Origin: Streptomyces beigongshangae | Lineage (GTDB): Bacteria > Actinomycetota > Actinomycetes > Streptomycetales > Streptomycetaceae | Assembly: GCF_019710745.1 (NCBI RefSeq) | Contig: NZ_JAHKJW010000004.1 | Location: 124,001 to 188,000, forward strand | Length of the DNA: 64,000 nucleotides | Reading direction: 5' to 3' | Part shown: piece after piece, positions 15,763-23,398 of the stretch | Layout of the letters: each line of letters starts with the position of its first letter | How positions within the stretch are numbered: position 1 is the first letter of the stretch | Notes under the pieces: generated by a model | The model's input: the letters and a program-made list of their open reading frames with translations, nothing else | What the model was told of the DNA's origin: nothing | Databases searched by the model: none | Translations under genes and position numbers: made by a program

Positions 15763-16356
15763 TCACTTGTGCGGGGTGGGCCGGTAGGTGGGCTCCTGGA
15801 TGCGGCCGTCGAGCGTCACGCTCTCGATGAGTTCGAGGTCGAAGTCGGCCGCTCCCCGGAAGACCGGGTCCGTTCCGGTCCGGCCGGTGATCACGGGGAA
15901 GAGCGTCACCTGGACGCGGTCGACCAGACCGGCGGCCATCAGCGCCCGGTTCACGGACAGACTGCCGTGCGAGCGCAACGGCACCTCCGACTCCTCCTTG
16001 AGCCGGGCGACGACATCGACGGCGTCCCCGCCGACGAGGGTGGCGTCCGGCCAGTCGAGGGGCCCCCGGAGCGTGTTCGACACCACGGTCGTCGGCATGT
16101 TCCTCATCCGGCTGTTCACCGGGTCGTTCCTCTCGAACTCCGCGGAGTTCGCGGCACCCGGCCCCAGCATCTCCACGAACTGGCGGAAGGTGTTGGCCCC
16201 GAGCACCATCCGCTGCTCCGCCGCGTACTGGGCGAGGCGGCGGTCGAGGAACTCGGGCCCCTGCTTGCCCCAGTAACCGCCCCAGTCGCCGTTGCTGTCG
16301 TAGGAGCCGTAGCCGTCGAGACTGCAGAAGACATCGAAGGTGTAGTCGGCACTCAT
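15763..16356 (-). CDS. Dihydrofolate-reductase-fold (RibD C-terminal type) protein
   Basis: 197 residues, full-length for the YwjB/YyaP-like branch of the RibD C-terminal domain family. Visible features are the N-terminal strand and SLDGYGSYD motif, the RMVLGANTFRQF segment, the VVSNTLRGPLDWPDATLVGGD NADPH-binding region, and LRSHGSLSVNRALMAAGLVD near the end. It is probably an NADPH-dependent reductase of unknown substrate; such stand-alone genes are not the cell's main folate enzyme. ATG 16356 has GAGGAGAG 7 nt upstream. A palindrome lies 37 bp before the start. Confidence 0.85.
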   Translation of the reverse strand: MSADYTFDVFCSLDGYGSYDSNGDWGGYWGKQGPEFLDRRLAQYAAEQRMVLGANTFRQFVEMLGPGAANSAEFERNDPVNSRMRNMPTTVVSNTLRGPLDWPDATLVGGDAVDVVARLKEESEVPLRSHGSLSVNRALMAAGLVDRVQVTLFPVITGRTGTDPVFRGAADFDLELIESVTLDGRIQEPTYRPTPHK

Positions 16357-16669
16357 ACTGCTCTCCTCGTTCGCGGAACCCGCGTCCGTCGCGTGACGCC
16401 GTGCAGCGTCACGCCGTGTCGGAGATACAGACCGGCAACCGCGCCGGGACTCATCGCCCTGAAACCCACGGCTTGACGGAGCCGGCCCGCCCCATCCGCC
16501 GGCGGCCGAGCCCCGGACACACGCCCGGGGAGGGAGGGACGGCCGCGGGTGGTGTGCAGAACCAGACCGGTGAGCCGGTCTTTGTGCAGTGCTGCTGTGC
16601 GAACCGAGGCTCCCACCTCCATGTCCTCGTGCCTTCGCCCTGCGCCGCCAATGATCTCCACCCCCCTTC
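16357..16669. other. Gene-free region with palindrome GTGACGC-N6-GCGTCAC
   Basis: No gene is supported here. A 7-bp perfect inverted repeat (16393-16399 with 16406-16412) sits upstream of the reductase and could be an operator. The segment to 16669 has moderate GC and otherwise no recognisable signal. Confidence 0.5.
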
Positions 16670-16699
16670 TTGTTAAACTGACAGAAACCCAAGTACCGT
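16670..16699 (+). promoter_or_regulatory. Candidate promoter of the NUDIX-nucleosidase operon
   Basis: A -35-like TTGTTA (16670-16675), an 18-bp spacer and a -10-like TACCGT (16694-16699), followed by 7 nt and ATG 16707. No ribosome site is present, so the transcript is probably leaderless. The AT-rich TTGTTAAACTGACAG segment may also be bound by the NrtR-like product itself (inference). Confidence 0.4.
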
Positions 16700-16706
16700 G
16701 ACCTGC

Positions 16707-17450
16707 ATGCAAGCTGACGTGTGGTCACCCCCGCCTGTGCTACTGACGGTCGATCTTGTGATCCTGACGCTGCGTGAGGGGAAGCTGTGTGTCCTCCTCG
16801 TGGAGCGGGGCGAGGATCCTTTTCAAGGCATGCCGGCACTGCCCGGTGGATTCCTCAATCACGCTGGTGAGGAGATCCTGGACGCCGCCCACCGTGAGTT
16901 GAGTGAGGAAACCGCCCTGGGCTCCGGGTGGGTGCATCTTGAGCAGTTGGCCACCTATGGGGACGCGGGCCGTGATCCACGAGGACGAGTCGTTTCCGTG
17001 GCCCACTTGGCGATCGCGCCCGGACTTCCCGAGCCGGTCGCGGGAACGGATGCCACGGACGCCGCGTGGGTCCCCGCGGAAGCCGTCCTGTCCGGTGAGG
17101 TGGAACTGGCCTTCGATCACCGCCGGATCGTGACGGACGGAATTGAACGGGCGCGTACCAAGCTCGAATTCTCGGCACTGGCCACGGCATTCTGCGGAGA
17201 ACTTTTCACCATAACCGAGTTGCAGCAGGTCTACGAGGCGGTTTGGGGCACCGAACTCGACACTCGTAATTTCTACCGGAAAGTTCAGGCCGTGAAGGGA
17301 TTCATCATCCCCGCCGGCTCGGGACGCAGGACCACGGGAGGACGGCCCGCGCGACTGTACCGGGCCGGGCCGAGGGCGGTATTGCTCCCACCACTGATCC
17401 GACCCGTGCCGTCCACGACGGGGGAGGACACGGAAGAGGAAGGGGAATAG
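16707..17450 (+). CDS. NrtR-like NUDIX domain transcriptional regulator
   Basis: 247 residues. The N-terminal NUDIX fold (about 10-140) includes PALPGGFLNHAGEEILDAAHRELSEET arranged as a NUDIX box (GGF-x-N, E of GEE, RELSEET). The C-terminal winged helix (about 155-235: FTITELQQVYEAVWGTELDTRNFYRKV, then GRPARLYR) is the NrtR plan. NrtR proteins bind ADP-ribose-type metabolites and repress NAD-related genes. Here the gene instead heads an operon with a nucleosidase, so a role as metabolite sensor of a conflict system is possible (inference). ATG 16707 is favoured over GTG 16698 for leaderless spacing. It ends directly before the next ATG. Confidence 0.82.
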   Translation: MQADVWSPPPVLLTVDLVILTLREGKLCVLLVERGEDPFQGMPALPGGFLNHAGEEILDAAHRELSEETALGSGWVHLEQLATYGDAGRDPRGRVVSVAHLAIAPGLPEPVAGTDATDAAWVPAEAVLSGEVELAFDHRRIVTDGIERARTKLEFSALATAFCGELFTITELQQVYEAVWGTELDTRNFYRKVQAVKGFIIPAGSGRRTTGGRPARLYRAGPRAVLLPPLIRPVPSTTGEDTEEEGE

Positions 17451-18614
17451 ATGTCGAAAGACCTGGTGGTGATCCTCACCGCCCTCAATCTCGAGTACCG
17501 GGCTGTGCGCCGGAAACTGGCCGGTCCGCAGGTGCACCGTCATGAGCGTGGCACGCGGTTCGAGGTGGGAACCGTGCAGGGCACTTCATGTCGTGTCGCG
17601 CTCGGTCTGACGGGCAAGGGGAATCATTCCGCCGCAGTGATCGCTGAGCGCGCGATACAGGAGTTCTCGCCGGTGGCCGTCCTGTTCGTCGGTGTCGCCG
17701 GTGCCCTGTGGGACACCGCCAGGCTGGGTGACGTGGTGATGGCGACACACGTGTACGCCTACCACGGCGGGACCAGCGAGGACGACGGACTCAAGGCCCG
17801 TCCCAGGGTGTGGGAGGCGCCGCACGGCATCAGCCAGCTCGGCTTGCATCTGGCCCGCGTGAACGACTGGGCCGACGGCACGTCCGGCCGTGGACGCGCG
17901 CCGCAGGTGCGTTTCGGGGCGATCGCCGCCGGCGAGGTCGTACAGAACTCCAAGATCTCGGCCGAGGCGCGATGGATCCGGCAGCACTACAACGACGCGC
18001 TCGCGATCGAGATGGAGGCCGCCGGTGTGGCGCAGGCCGGTCATCTCAACGGGGCACCGGTGGCCATCATCCGCGGGATCAGCGACCGGGCGGACGGAAC
18101 GAAGAGCAGTGCGAAGGATCGTGACCGGCAGCCACGGGCCGCGGCGAACGCGGCGTCATTCGCCACGCGGCTGGCTGCGGAACTGGTGGGGGAACAGGAG
18201 CAGATAGCAATGTCCCATGCAGACCGGACCCATACGGCCGACAGAGCCGAAGCGCACGTCAGCAACACCGCTCATAACAGCACTGTCGGCATCATGGCCG
18301 GCTCGGTCAAGGAGAGCAGCGTTCACTTGAACGCGGACCCGAAGGCGACCGGCCCGGCGGACCTGGTCGTGGAACTGGACGGGTTCCGTGGGCACCTGAA
18401 GCGTCACCACGCCGAGGGCGCTCTCGACGACGACACCTACCGGGAGGCACTGGCCGAGCTGGGCTTCGCCCGCCGGGCGGCAAGGGAGAAAACTCCCGAC
18501 TCGTCAAAGAGGGCGACCATGGCACTCAAGAGGCTGCGCGGTCTGATCGCGGAGTTGCCCGAGCTGGTGGGCAGGCTGGCACCACTGGTCGTGGCGGCGG
18601 GTGACCTGTCATGA
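17451..18614 (+). CDS. MTA/SAH nucleosidase-type protein with C-terminal motif
   Basis: 387 residues. Positions 1-245 form a PNP_UDP_1 (MTAN-like) domain: VVILTALNLEYRAV, the phosphate/ribose region LFVGVAGAL (77-86), AIEMEAAGVAQ (Glu 187/189) and IRGISDRADG with the catalytic-type Asp 212. It should cleave the N-glycosidic bond of methylthioadenosine, SAH or a related nucleoside. Unlike housekeeping MTANs (about 230 residues), it carries an extra 140 residues: a motif at about 271-294 (STVGIMAGSVKESSVHL) that matches the N-terminus of the next protein, then a helical tail. ATG 17451 follows the upstream TAG immediately; GAAGGGG lies inside the upstream gene. It is coupled downstream by ATGA. 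Confidence 0.86.
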   Translation: MSKDLVVILTALNLEYRAVRRKLAGPQVHRHERGTRFEVGTVQGTSCRVALGLTGKGNHSAAVIAERAIQEFSPVAVLFVGVAGALWDTARLGDVVMATHVYAYHGGTSEDDGLKARPRVWEAPHGISQLGLHLARVNDWADGTSGRGRAPQVRFGAIAAGEVVQNSKISAEARWIRQHYNDALAIEMEAAGVAQAGHLNGAPVAIIRGISDRADGTKSSAKDRDRQPRAAANAASFATRLAAELVGEQEQIAMSHADRTHTADRAEAHVSNTAHNSTVGIMAGSVKESSVHLNADPKATGPADLVVELDGFRGHLKRHHAEGALDDDTYREALAELGFARRAAREKTPDSSKRATMALKRLRGLIAELPELVGRLAPLVVAAGDLS

Positions 18615-20590
18615 ACGACGGCAGCAGCGGGACGAACAATTCGGCCGCATACGGCTCCACCGTCGGAATCCAGGCCGAGACCGTACACAATTCCAACGTC
18701 TACTTCGTCCATCCGGACGCGTCGCCTCAGGAAAAATACAGGGTCGGTGTGCGGTTCCTGGCCGATGGCATCCCCAGCCGCGCTCGCGAAATGATCAGTG
18801 ACGCGATCGCCCACGGACACGACAACGCGGAGGTCCGTTTCCACTGGGTGCTTGCCATGCTCAGTGCACGCGGCTACCACGATCTCAGCACCGAAGAGAT
18901 CCAGCGGCTGCACCGCGCTTCCGGACTCGTACGGACCTACGCCGAGGGCGAGTGGAAAAACGCTCTGCGTGTCGTTTTCGAGCTGCTGGCGATGTTCAGC
19001 ACCGCGGACGGCGGAACAGGGCGCGTACTGGAGCGGTTGCGCGCCCTGTCGTCCCACCAGCGTGACGCGATCCTCCGCCACCTCGACCTCGTCCTCACCG
19101 GAGGGCTGAAGGACAGCCTGTGGGTCGAGAACCGCGAACGGGCCGAGACAGCTCGCTTCGGCAGTGACCGGGTCCAACGGGTCTGGGCCTATTTCGAGCC
19201 CGATCCCATCGGGCCACGGGCCCTGCCGCCCCGCCCGAGCACCGCTCCTGCCGCTCGGGGGGCCCTTCCGGTCCGAACGGGCCTGTTCGTCGTCGTCACC
19301 GGGCTTCTCTGGATTCTGGCGCTGGTGGCGGAGCCGGCTGCGGCAGTCGTCGAGTTGCTGGTGGCGCTCGGTGCGGGCGTGACCGCGGCTCGCTTCGGCC
19401 GCCGATGGTGGTACGAGGAACATCAGCGGAAGGCCAGGGACCGTGAGTCCCAGGTCCCGCACACGGGCGATCCGGCCTATGCCGGGGACGGGTTCACCAA
19501 CCGTGTCCGTCATTCGTTCGATCACTACTTCAGCATCCGCGTACCCCACGGATTCGCCTCGTACGAATGGCTCGGATATACCGGCCACATCCGCAACAGC
19601 CTTGCCGCCGAGATCGCATTTCTCTACCGCGAGAGCCGAATCAGTGTGGACCGGGTCAACTGGCTGATCCGCTACCTTGCCGAGGACGCCCGGGACCGTC
19701 ACAACGAGGGTACTTTGTTCGATCACCGCCCCCAGACGTCGGCGGTGGCGAAGTTGCTGTGCGTGGTCGCCCTCACCGTTCTCGGCATCACGGGTCTGGC
19801 CCTGTTCGGAACAGCGGCCTCAAGTGTCGGCGCGTCGCAGATGCTGCCGGTCGTCCTGGCCGCAGCCGGTGCGGTCTGGTCCGGGCGCGCGGCTGCGTCC
19901 TTGTGGCTGGAGGCCCGGGGTGAGGAGCACCGACTGGCCGAGGAAACCCAGGAATATCAGGAGCGGCTGACCGCTCGGCAAATCGCGTACCAAAAATGGA
20001 AAACCTTCCTGGACACCACGCGACCCACCGAGCTGGAAATGGAGACCTGGCTCACCTGTGACAAGACGCTGTTCGTCGACGAAGCGCTCCGTCACTATCA
20101 GCTCACCTGGCGCGACCTGATCACCCACACCATTCTGGTGACACCCGCACGCCCTTACAAGCGAGGGCGTGTGAAGGGCGGCCCTTGGCGGTACTCGCGC
20201 TACAGCTTCCGTCTTTTCCTGGTCACACAGGACGGTGTCCGTGAAATCAGTACGGAATTCGATTTCGCCGACGCAAAACGCGGGGACGAGCAGCGGAGCA
20301 ACTACCGGTTCGACGCCTTGTCCTCCGTGCAGGTCACGGAACGCACTCATGTGGGCTATGACCTGGAGCTCGTCCTCACCAACGGGCCGGCCAGGAACAT
20401 TCGCGTCAAAGACGCCGACACCCATCAACTGGAACCGGACGAGAACGTCCAGGAGATCGCCGAAATAAACCTCAATTCGGCTGGTTTCATCCACACCTTC
20501 CGTCTCCTGGAAGGAATCGCGGCGGACGGAAAGGGTTGGATCGAACGGAACAATCCCAACAATCTGCCACCCTTCCGTGCTGCCGACTGA
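18611..20590 (+). CDS. Membrane protein with N-terminal motif shared with the nucleosidase
   Basis: 659 residues, no named family recognised. Residues about 10-33 carry the motif STVGIQAETVHNSNVYF, alignable to the nucleosidase tail. An alpha-helical region follows (about 38-190; KYRVGVRFLADGIPSRAREM and after), which may be TPR-like. A TM pair is at about 222-258, a cytoplasmic segment with Trp/Tyr at about 270-370, another TM pair at about 376-428, then an amphipathic helix and a soluble C-terminal domain (about 470-659). The GIQA core resembles the RHIM [IV]Q[IVA]G core of amyloid signalling motifs (inference). Start coupled by ATGA to the nucleosidase. Likely the membrane-acting partner. 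Confidence 0.7.
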   Translation: MNDGSSGTNNSAAYGSTVGIQAETVHNSNVYFVHPDASPQEKYRVGVRFLADGIPSRAREMISDAIAHGHDNAEVRFHWVLAMLSARGYHDLSTEEIQRLHRASGLVRTYAEGEWKNALRVVFELLAMFSTADGGTGRVLERLRALSSHQRDAILRHLDLVLTGGLKDSLWVENRERAETARFGSDRVQRVWAYFEPDPIGPRALPPRPSTAPAARGALPVRTGLFVVVTGLLWILALVAEPAAAVVELLVALGAGVTAARFGRRWWYEEHQRKARDRESQVPHTGDPAYAGDGFTNRVRHSFDHYFSIRVPHGFASYEWLGYTGHIRNSLAAEIAFLYRESRISVDRVNWLIRYLAEDARDRHNEGTLFDHRPQTSAVAKLLCVVALTVLGITGLALFGTAASSVGASQMLPVVLAAAGAVWSGRAAASLWLEARGEEHRLAEETQEYQERLTARQIAYQKWKTFLDTTRPTELEMETWLTCDKTLFVDEALRHYQLTWRDLITHTILVTPARPYKRGRVKGGPWRYSRYSFRLFLVTQDGVREISTEFDFADAKRGDEQRSNYRFDALSSVQVTERTHVGYDLELVLTNGPARNIRVKDADTHQLEPDENVQEIAEINLNSAGFIHTFRLLEGIAADGKGWIERNNPNNLPPFRAAD

Positions 20591-20683
20591 GTTGTCCGGG
20601 CCTTCAGGGCGGGCAGGGACCGGAGCGCCGGAATCCTGCCCGCCCACTTATCAACCAGCCGGGACCCGAGCTTAGGAATGACC

Positions 20684-21217
20684 GTGGCCGAGACAGAGGA
20701 CGTCCCCGAGAGCAGACTCCTGCTGGCCGAGTACGACCGCATCAAGGAGGAGCAGAAAACCCGGATAGGGTTCCGTGACAACCTGCTCTACTTCACGCTC
20801 GCCGCGTCCACCGCGGTCCTGACGATCACCGTCCAGAGCAGGCAGCCCCAACTGCTGCTCGCCGTTCCCGTGATCTGCCTGGTCCTGGGCTGGACCTACC
20901 TGGTCAACGACGAGAAGATCTCGGCGGTCGGCTGTTACATCCGCGATCAGCTCGGACCGCGGCTGGCCGAGCTCAGTGGCGCCCATGACGCAGTGTTCGG
21001 CTGGGAGGTCTACCACCGCGACGATGCGCGCCGCACCACGCGCAAGCGGCTGCAGACCGCTGTGGATCTGTTCACGTACCTGGCCATGCCGATGATCTGC
21101 ATGACCGCGTTCTGGTGCTCTCCCGCTGCCCGGCCTCTGCTCGTGCTCGTCTCCCTCGCACAGACTCTTGCCCTGGCCGTACTGGGCTGGCAGTTCCTGC
21201 GCTACGCGGAGCGGTAA
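20684..21217 (+). CDS. Four-TM hypothetical protein of the nucleosidase operon
   Basis: 177 residues. A charged N-terminal helix (RLLLAEYDRIKEEQKTRIGFRDN) precedes two TM helices (about 34-70). A cytoplasmic segment then contains NDEKISAVGCYIRDQLGP and FGWEVYHRDDARR, followed by two TM helices (about 128-175). The layout (2 TM, loop, 2 TM, short tails) resembles small membrane effectors such as SLATT-type proteins, but I do not recognise a named family. GTG 20684 has AGGA 6 nt upstream; the ATG at 20678 would leave no spacing. It follows the membrane partner by 93 bp, probably in the same operon. Confidence 0.66.
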   Translation: MAETEDVPESRLLLAEYDRIKEEQKTRIGFRDNLLYFTLAASTAVLTITVQSRQPQLLLAVPVICLVLGWTYLVNDEKISAVGCYIRDQLGPRLAELSGAHDAVFGWEVYHRDDARRTTRKRLQTAVDLFTYLAMPMICMTAFWCSPAARPLLVLVSLAQTLALAVLGWQFLRYAER

Positions 21218-21499
21218 TACTGCTCCGCCGCCCGCCGCCCGCCGGTCTGCGAGCACCTGCCCGCTGAGGCACGACGCCGGAACGAGACGGAGATTCATGG
21301 TCCCCGTGAGGTGTACGACCCGAGGACGAAATCGCCGACGTGCCCGGCGCGCTCTCCACCTCTCCCGGTCGGCGTTCCTGCCGACTCAGGACCGTCCAGA
21401 TGTTGTGTGCTGTTTTCCGTCGGTGTTGCGGGGAACCGGTTTGTCCACAGATGCGTCTCTGCGGCCAACATGGCACCAACATGTCGTAGGGGGCTGGAA

Positions 21500-21883
21500 G
21501 TGGACTCGGGCAGTATCGCCGCATGGTCAGGACTTGCCGGAAATGTCATTGCCGTCGTCATAGCCGTCCTCAGCCTGCGTAAGGCCGAACGTGCCCTGGC
21601 CCAGTCCGAGGCCCAGTCAGAACTCAGCCTCATGAGAGCGGACGCGGCGCTCACGCAGGCGCAGCACATCGCGGAACGCACCCTGCAAGCGCACTACAAC
21701 ATCGACGGGGCCATGTCGGCCATCGCCTGGCGGGACCAGGTGATAGCGCTGCACGACCGAGGACTGACACCCGCCCAGATCCGGGAGATCATGCTCCTGG
21801 AGGACGGGGGCGCGGGGTACGAGGCCAGCAACGGACGGATCGACGACATCGTACGAAACCTGGCCAGACGACTGCCGCAATGA
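21500..21883 (+). CDS. Small protein with N-terminal TM helix
   Basis: 127 residues: one TM helix (about 5-24, AAWSGLAGNVIAVVIAVLSL), then a charged coiled-coil-like helix (RKAERALAQSEAQSELSLMRADAAL) and a soluble C-terminal part ending NGRIDDIVRNLARRLPQ. No named family recognised. GTG 21500 is chosen because AGGGGG lies about 8 nt upstream and the TM helix begins directly. Upstream codons (from 21311) look non-coding. It is on the same strand and 282 bp after the four-TM gene, so operon membership is uncertain. Confidence 0.55.
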   Translation: MDSGSIAAWSGLAGNVIAVVIAVLSLRKAERALAQSEAQSELSLMRADAALTQAQHIAERTLQAHYNIDGAMSAIAWRDQVIALHDRGLTPAQIREIMLLEDGGAGYEASNGRIDDIVRNLARRLPQ

Positions 21884-22119
21884 AATGGCGTCGGGTGCCA
21901 CCGGCTTCAGCCCGGCCCATCGGCACATCTCGGCCGCGACCAGACGTCGTTCACCGTGGCTGACCGCACGGTGTGGCACGGATGCGGTTGCCTCCGGGGG
22001 TGGTGTGGATGCCCCTTTCGGTGTCGGCCGTCAGGGCACCCACCTCGCGGCCGTGGCGAACCGTGTCCGGGACGAGCCGCTGTTCTCGCGCGCTTTCGAA
22101 GGCGGGGTTCGTACGCCGA

Positions 22120-22367
22120 GCAAGGATGAGGTCCGTGGCGCGGTGGCCGACGCCGCGGTGCCGAAGAACGCAGGACGTTGGATCAGCGTGGTGCAACACC
22201 GTATGGCACGGGCCGGTGAGCATCGCAGTGCCTCTGCAGTGGATCTGGTCATCGGCGCTACCGCGTCCCACCACGGCCTGACTGTCCTGCATGACGATGC
22301 CGACTACGGCACTGTTGCCCGGCATGCGTCCGACCTGACCGGGCACGACATCCACGACGTCGTCTGA
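22120..22367 (+). pseudogene. PIN-domain (VapC-type toxin) C-terminal remnant
   Basis: The last 60-70 codons of an open frame read RMARAGEHRSASAVDLVIGA, TASHHGLTVLHDDADYGTVA and end near HDIHDVV. This is the classic C-terminal half of a VapC-type PIN ribonuclease (conserved Asp of the DLxIAATA region, and HDDADY in place of HYDxDF). The N-terminal half with the first active-site Asp is not recognisable upstream, and no VapB-like antitoxin gene precedes it. It is therefore probably a decayed toxin. The 5' limit is approximate. Confidence 0.6.
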
Positions 22368-22400
22368 CGTGCTTCTGCCGGCCGGCAGACAAAAGGACAA

Positions 22401-22424
22401 GCCCCAGACCACTGGCCCTGGGGC
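22401..22424 (+). terminator. Hairpin terminator
   Basis: GCCCCAG (22401-22407) pairs with CTGGGGC (22418-22424) across a 10-nt loop, 33 bp after the PIN remnant stop and preceded by an A-rich AAAAGG. Confidence 0.55.
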
Positions 22425-22948
22425 CTCGACGGGAGAGCTTCCTGGCGAGGCGTTCGATCTTTCAACGGCGCCTCTCCGAGCCGCTCGCCGGAGTCGAATC
22501 CCGGGCCGGCCACCGGAGACCCCACCGCGGACGTGCAGCGAACGGCGGCAGTAACGGGGTGACTGGCTCCTGCACTGCAGTTCATCAGGGAGGAGGCGCT
22601 GCGACGGATCCGCACCCGCGACCGACTCATGCCGCACCGACGTCAAGCCCTGTGCGACAGCTTCTGGTCGTACACGGATATTTTTCTCGATTGGCTATGA
22701 ATCCACCAAAAACTAACTCCGCCTGCACTTCGCTCTCACATCGATTGATATTTACTCGCGGCGATGCGCGAAAAATCACTCCGTGTACAGCATCGGTTAG
22801 TCTTCGTAATGTCATGATCGACCCGCTGGGTCGGCATCGCCCCGTCATCACCGATGGGTTGCCGAGCGGCATTGAACGGGATACGCGGCGCAAGTCGGAG
22901 AGGCATTTCCATACTGGACGGATTCGGGCAATCTCGACAATGCGGTGA

Positions 22949-23011
22949 GCTGTCGTAGCTGTCGTAGCTGTCGTAGCTGTCGTAGCTGTCGTAGCTGTCG
23001 TGGCTGTCGTT
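22949..23011. repeat. 9-bp tandem repeat, seven copies
   Basis: Seven contiguous copies of GCTGTCGTA; the last two vary at the final base (GTG, GTT). On the minus strand the tract would encode a (YDS)n run, but no plausible gene frame contains it. It is unlike the surrounding DNA and may be a slippage array or a protein-binding array. Confidence 0.85.
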
Positions 23012-23398
23012 GTGCGCTCGATGCGGGTTGACGGGGCAGCTTGCGGCGGCCCTCTGGTGGGTCTTTGTGAATAATCTGGAAGAAGAGGTATATCCGGACG
23101 CGGGCGCCACGACCGCGCGGATCCATCGGATCCATCAGAGGCGGCCCCGCTCCCGCGCATCGATCTGGTCATCCTGATCATCCGAGGCACGCTTGCGGCG
23201 TTACCGGTCAGGCCGAGCCACCGGTACCCCGTGGCCCGGCTTGGCTCCGTTCCGGCAACGCTTATGGCCCGGCCTGCCGTGCGCTCCTTCGCCTCGGCGT
23301 CCGTTGCGTCCTGGCCCGACCGGCCAGTTTCCAGCAGGCGGCCCATGGTGACGAGTTCTGTAATGCGAGCATCAACTCGCAAGAAGGAGAAACAAGTT

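Larger units (their letters stand above)
22368..23398. other. 1-kb gene-free region, partly AT-rich
   Basis: No gene is convincing. Contents in order: a terminator-like hairpin at 22401-22424; a segment at about 22527-22550 that looks like a degenerate tRNA T-arm; a lower-GC stretch at about 22670-22830; the 9-bp tandem repeat at 22949-23011; and a moderate-GC stretch before the peptide-binding lipoprotein. The lower-GC stretch probably marks foreign DNA. Confidence 0.55.

Noticed and set aside
22527..22550. Possible tRNA T-arm (GAGTCGAATCCCG) suggesting a tRNA remnant or attachment site
   Set aside because: T-loop and stem carry mismatches and no matching acceptor or anticodon arm is found at a suitable distance on either strand.
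22949..23011. Short repeats considered as CRISPR
   Set aside because: Units are 9 bp and contiguous with no spacers, and no cas genes are present.
22736..23110. 124-codon minus-strand frame containing a (YDS)n run
   Set aside because: The run is only the 9-bp tandem repeat translated; flanks show no coding pattern or ribosome site.
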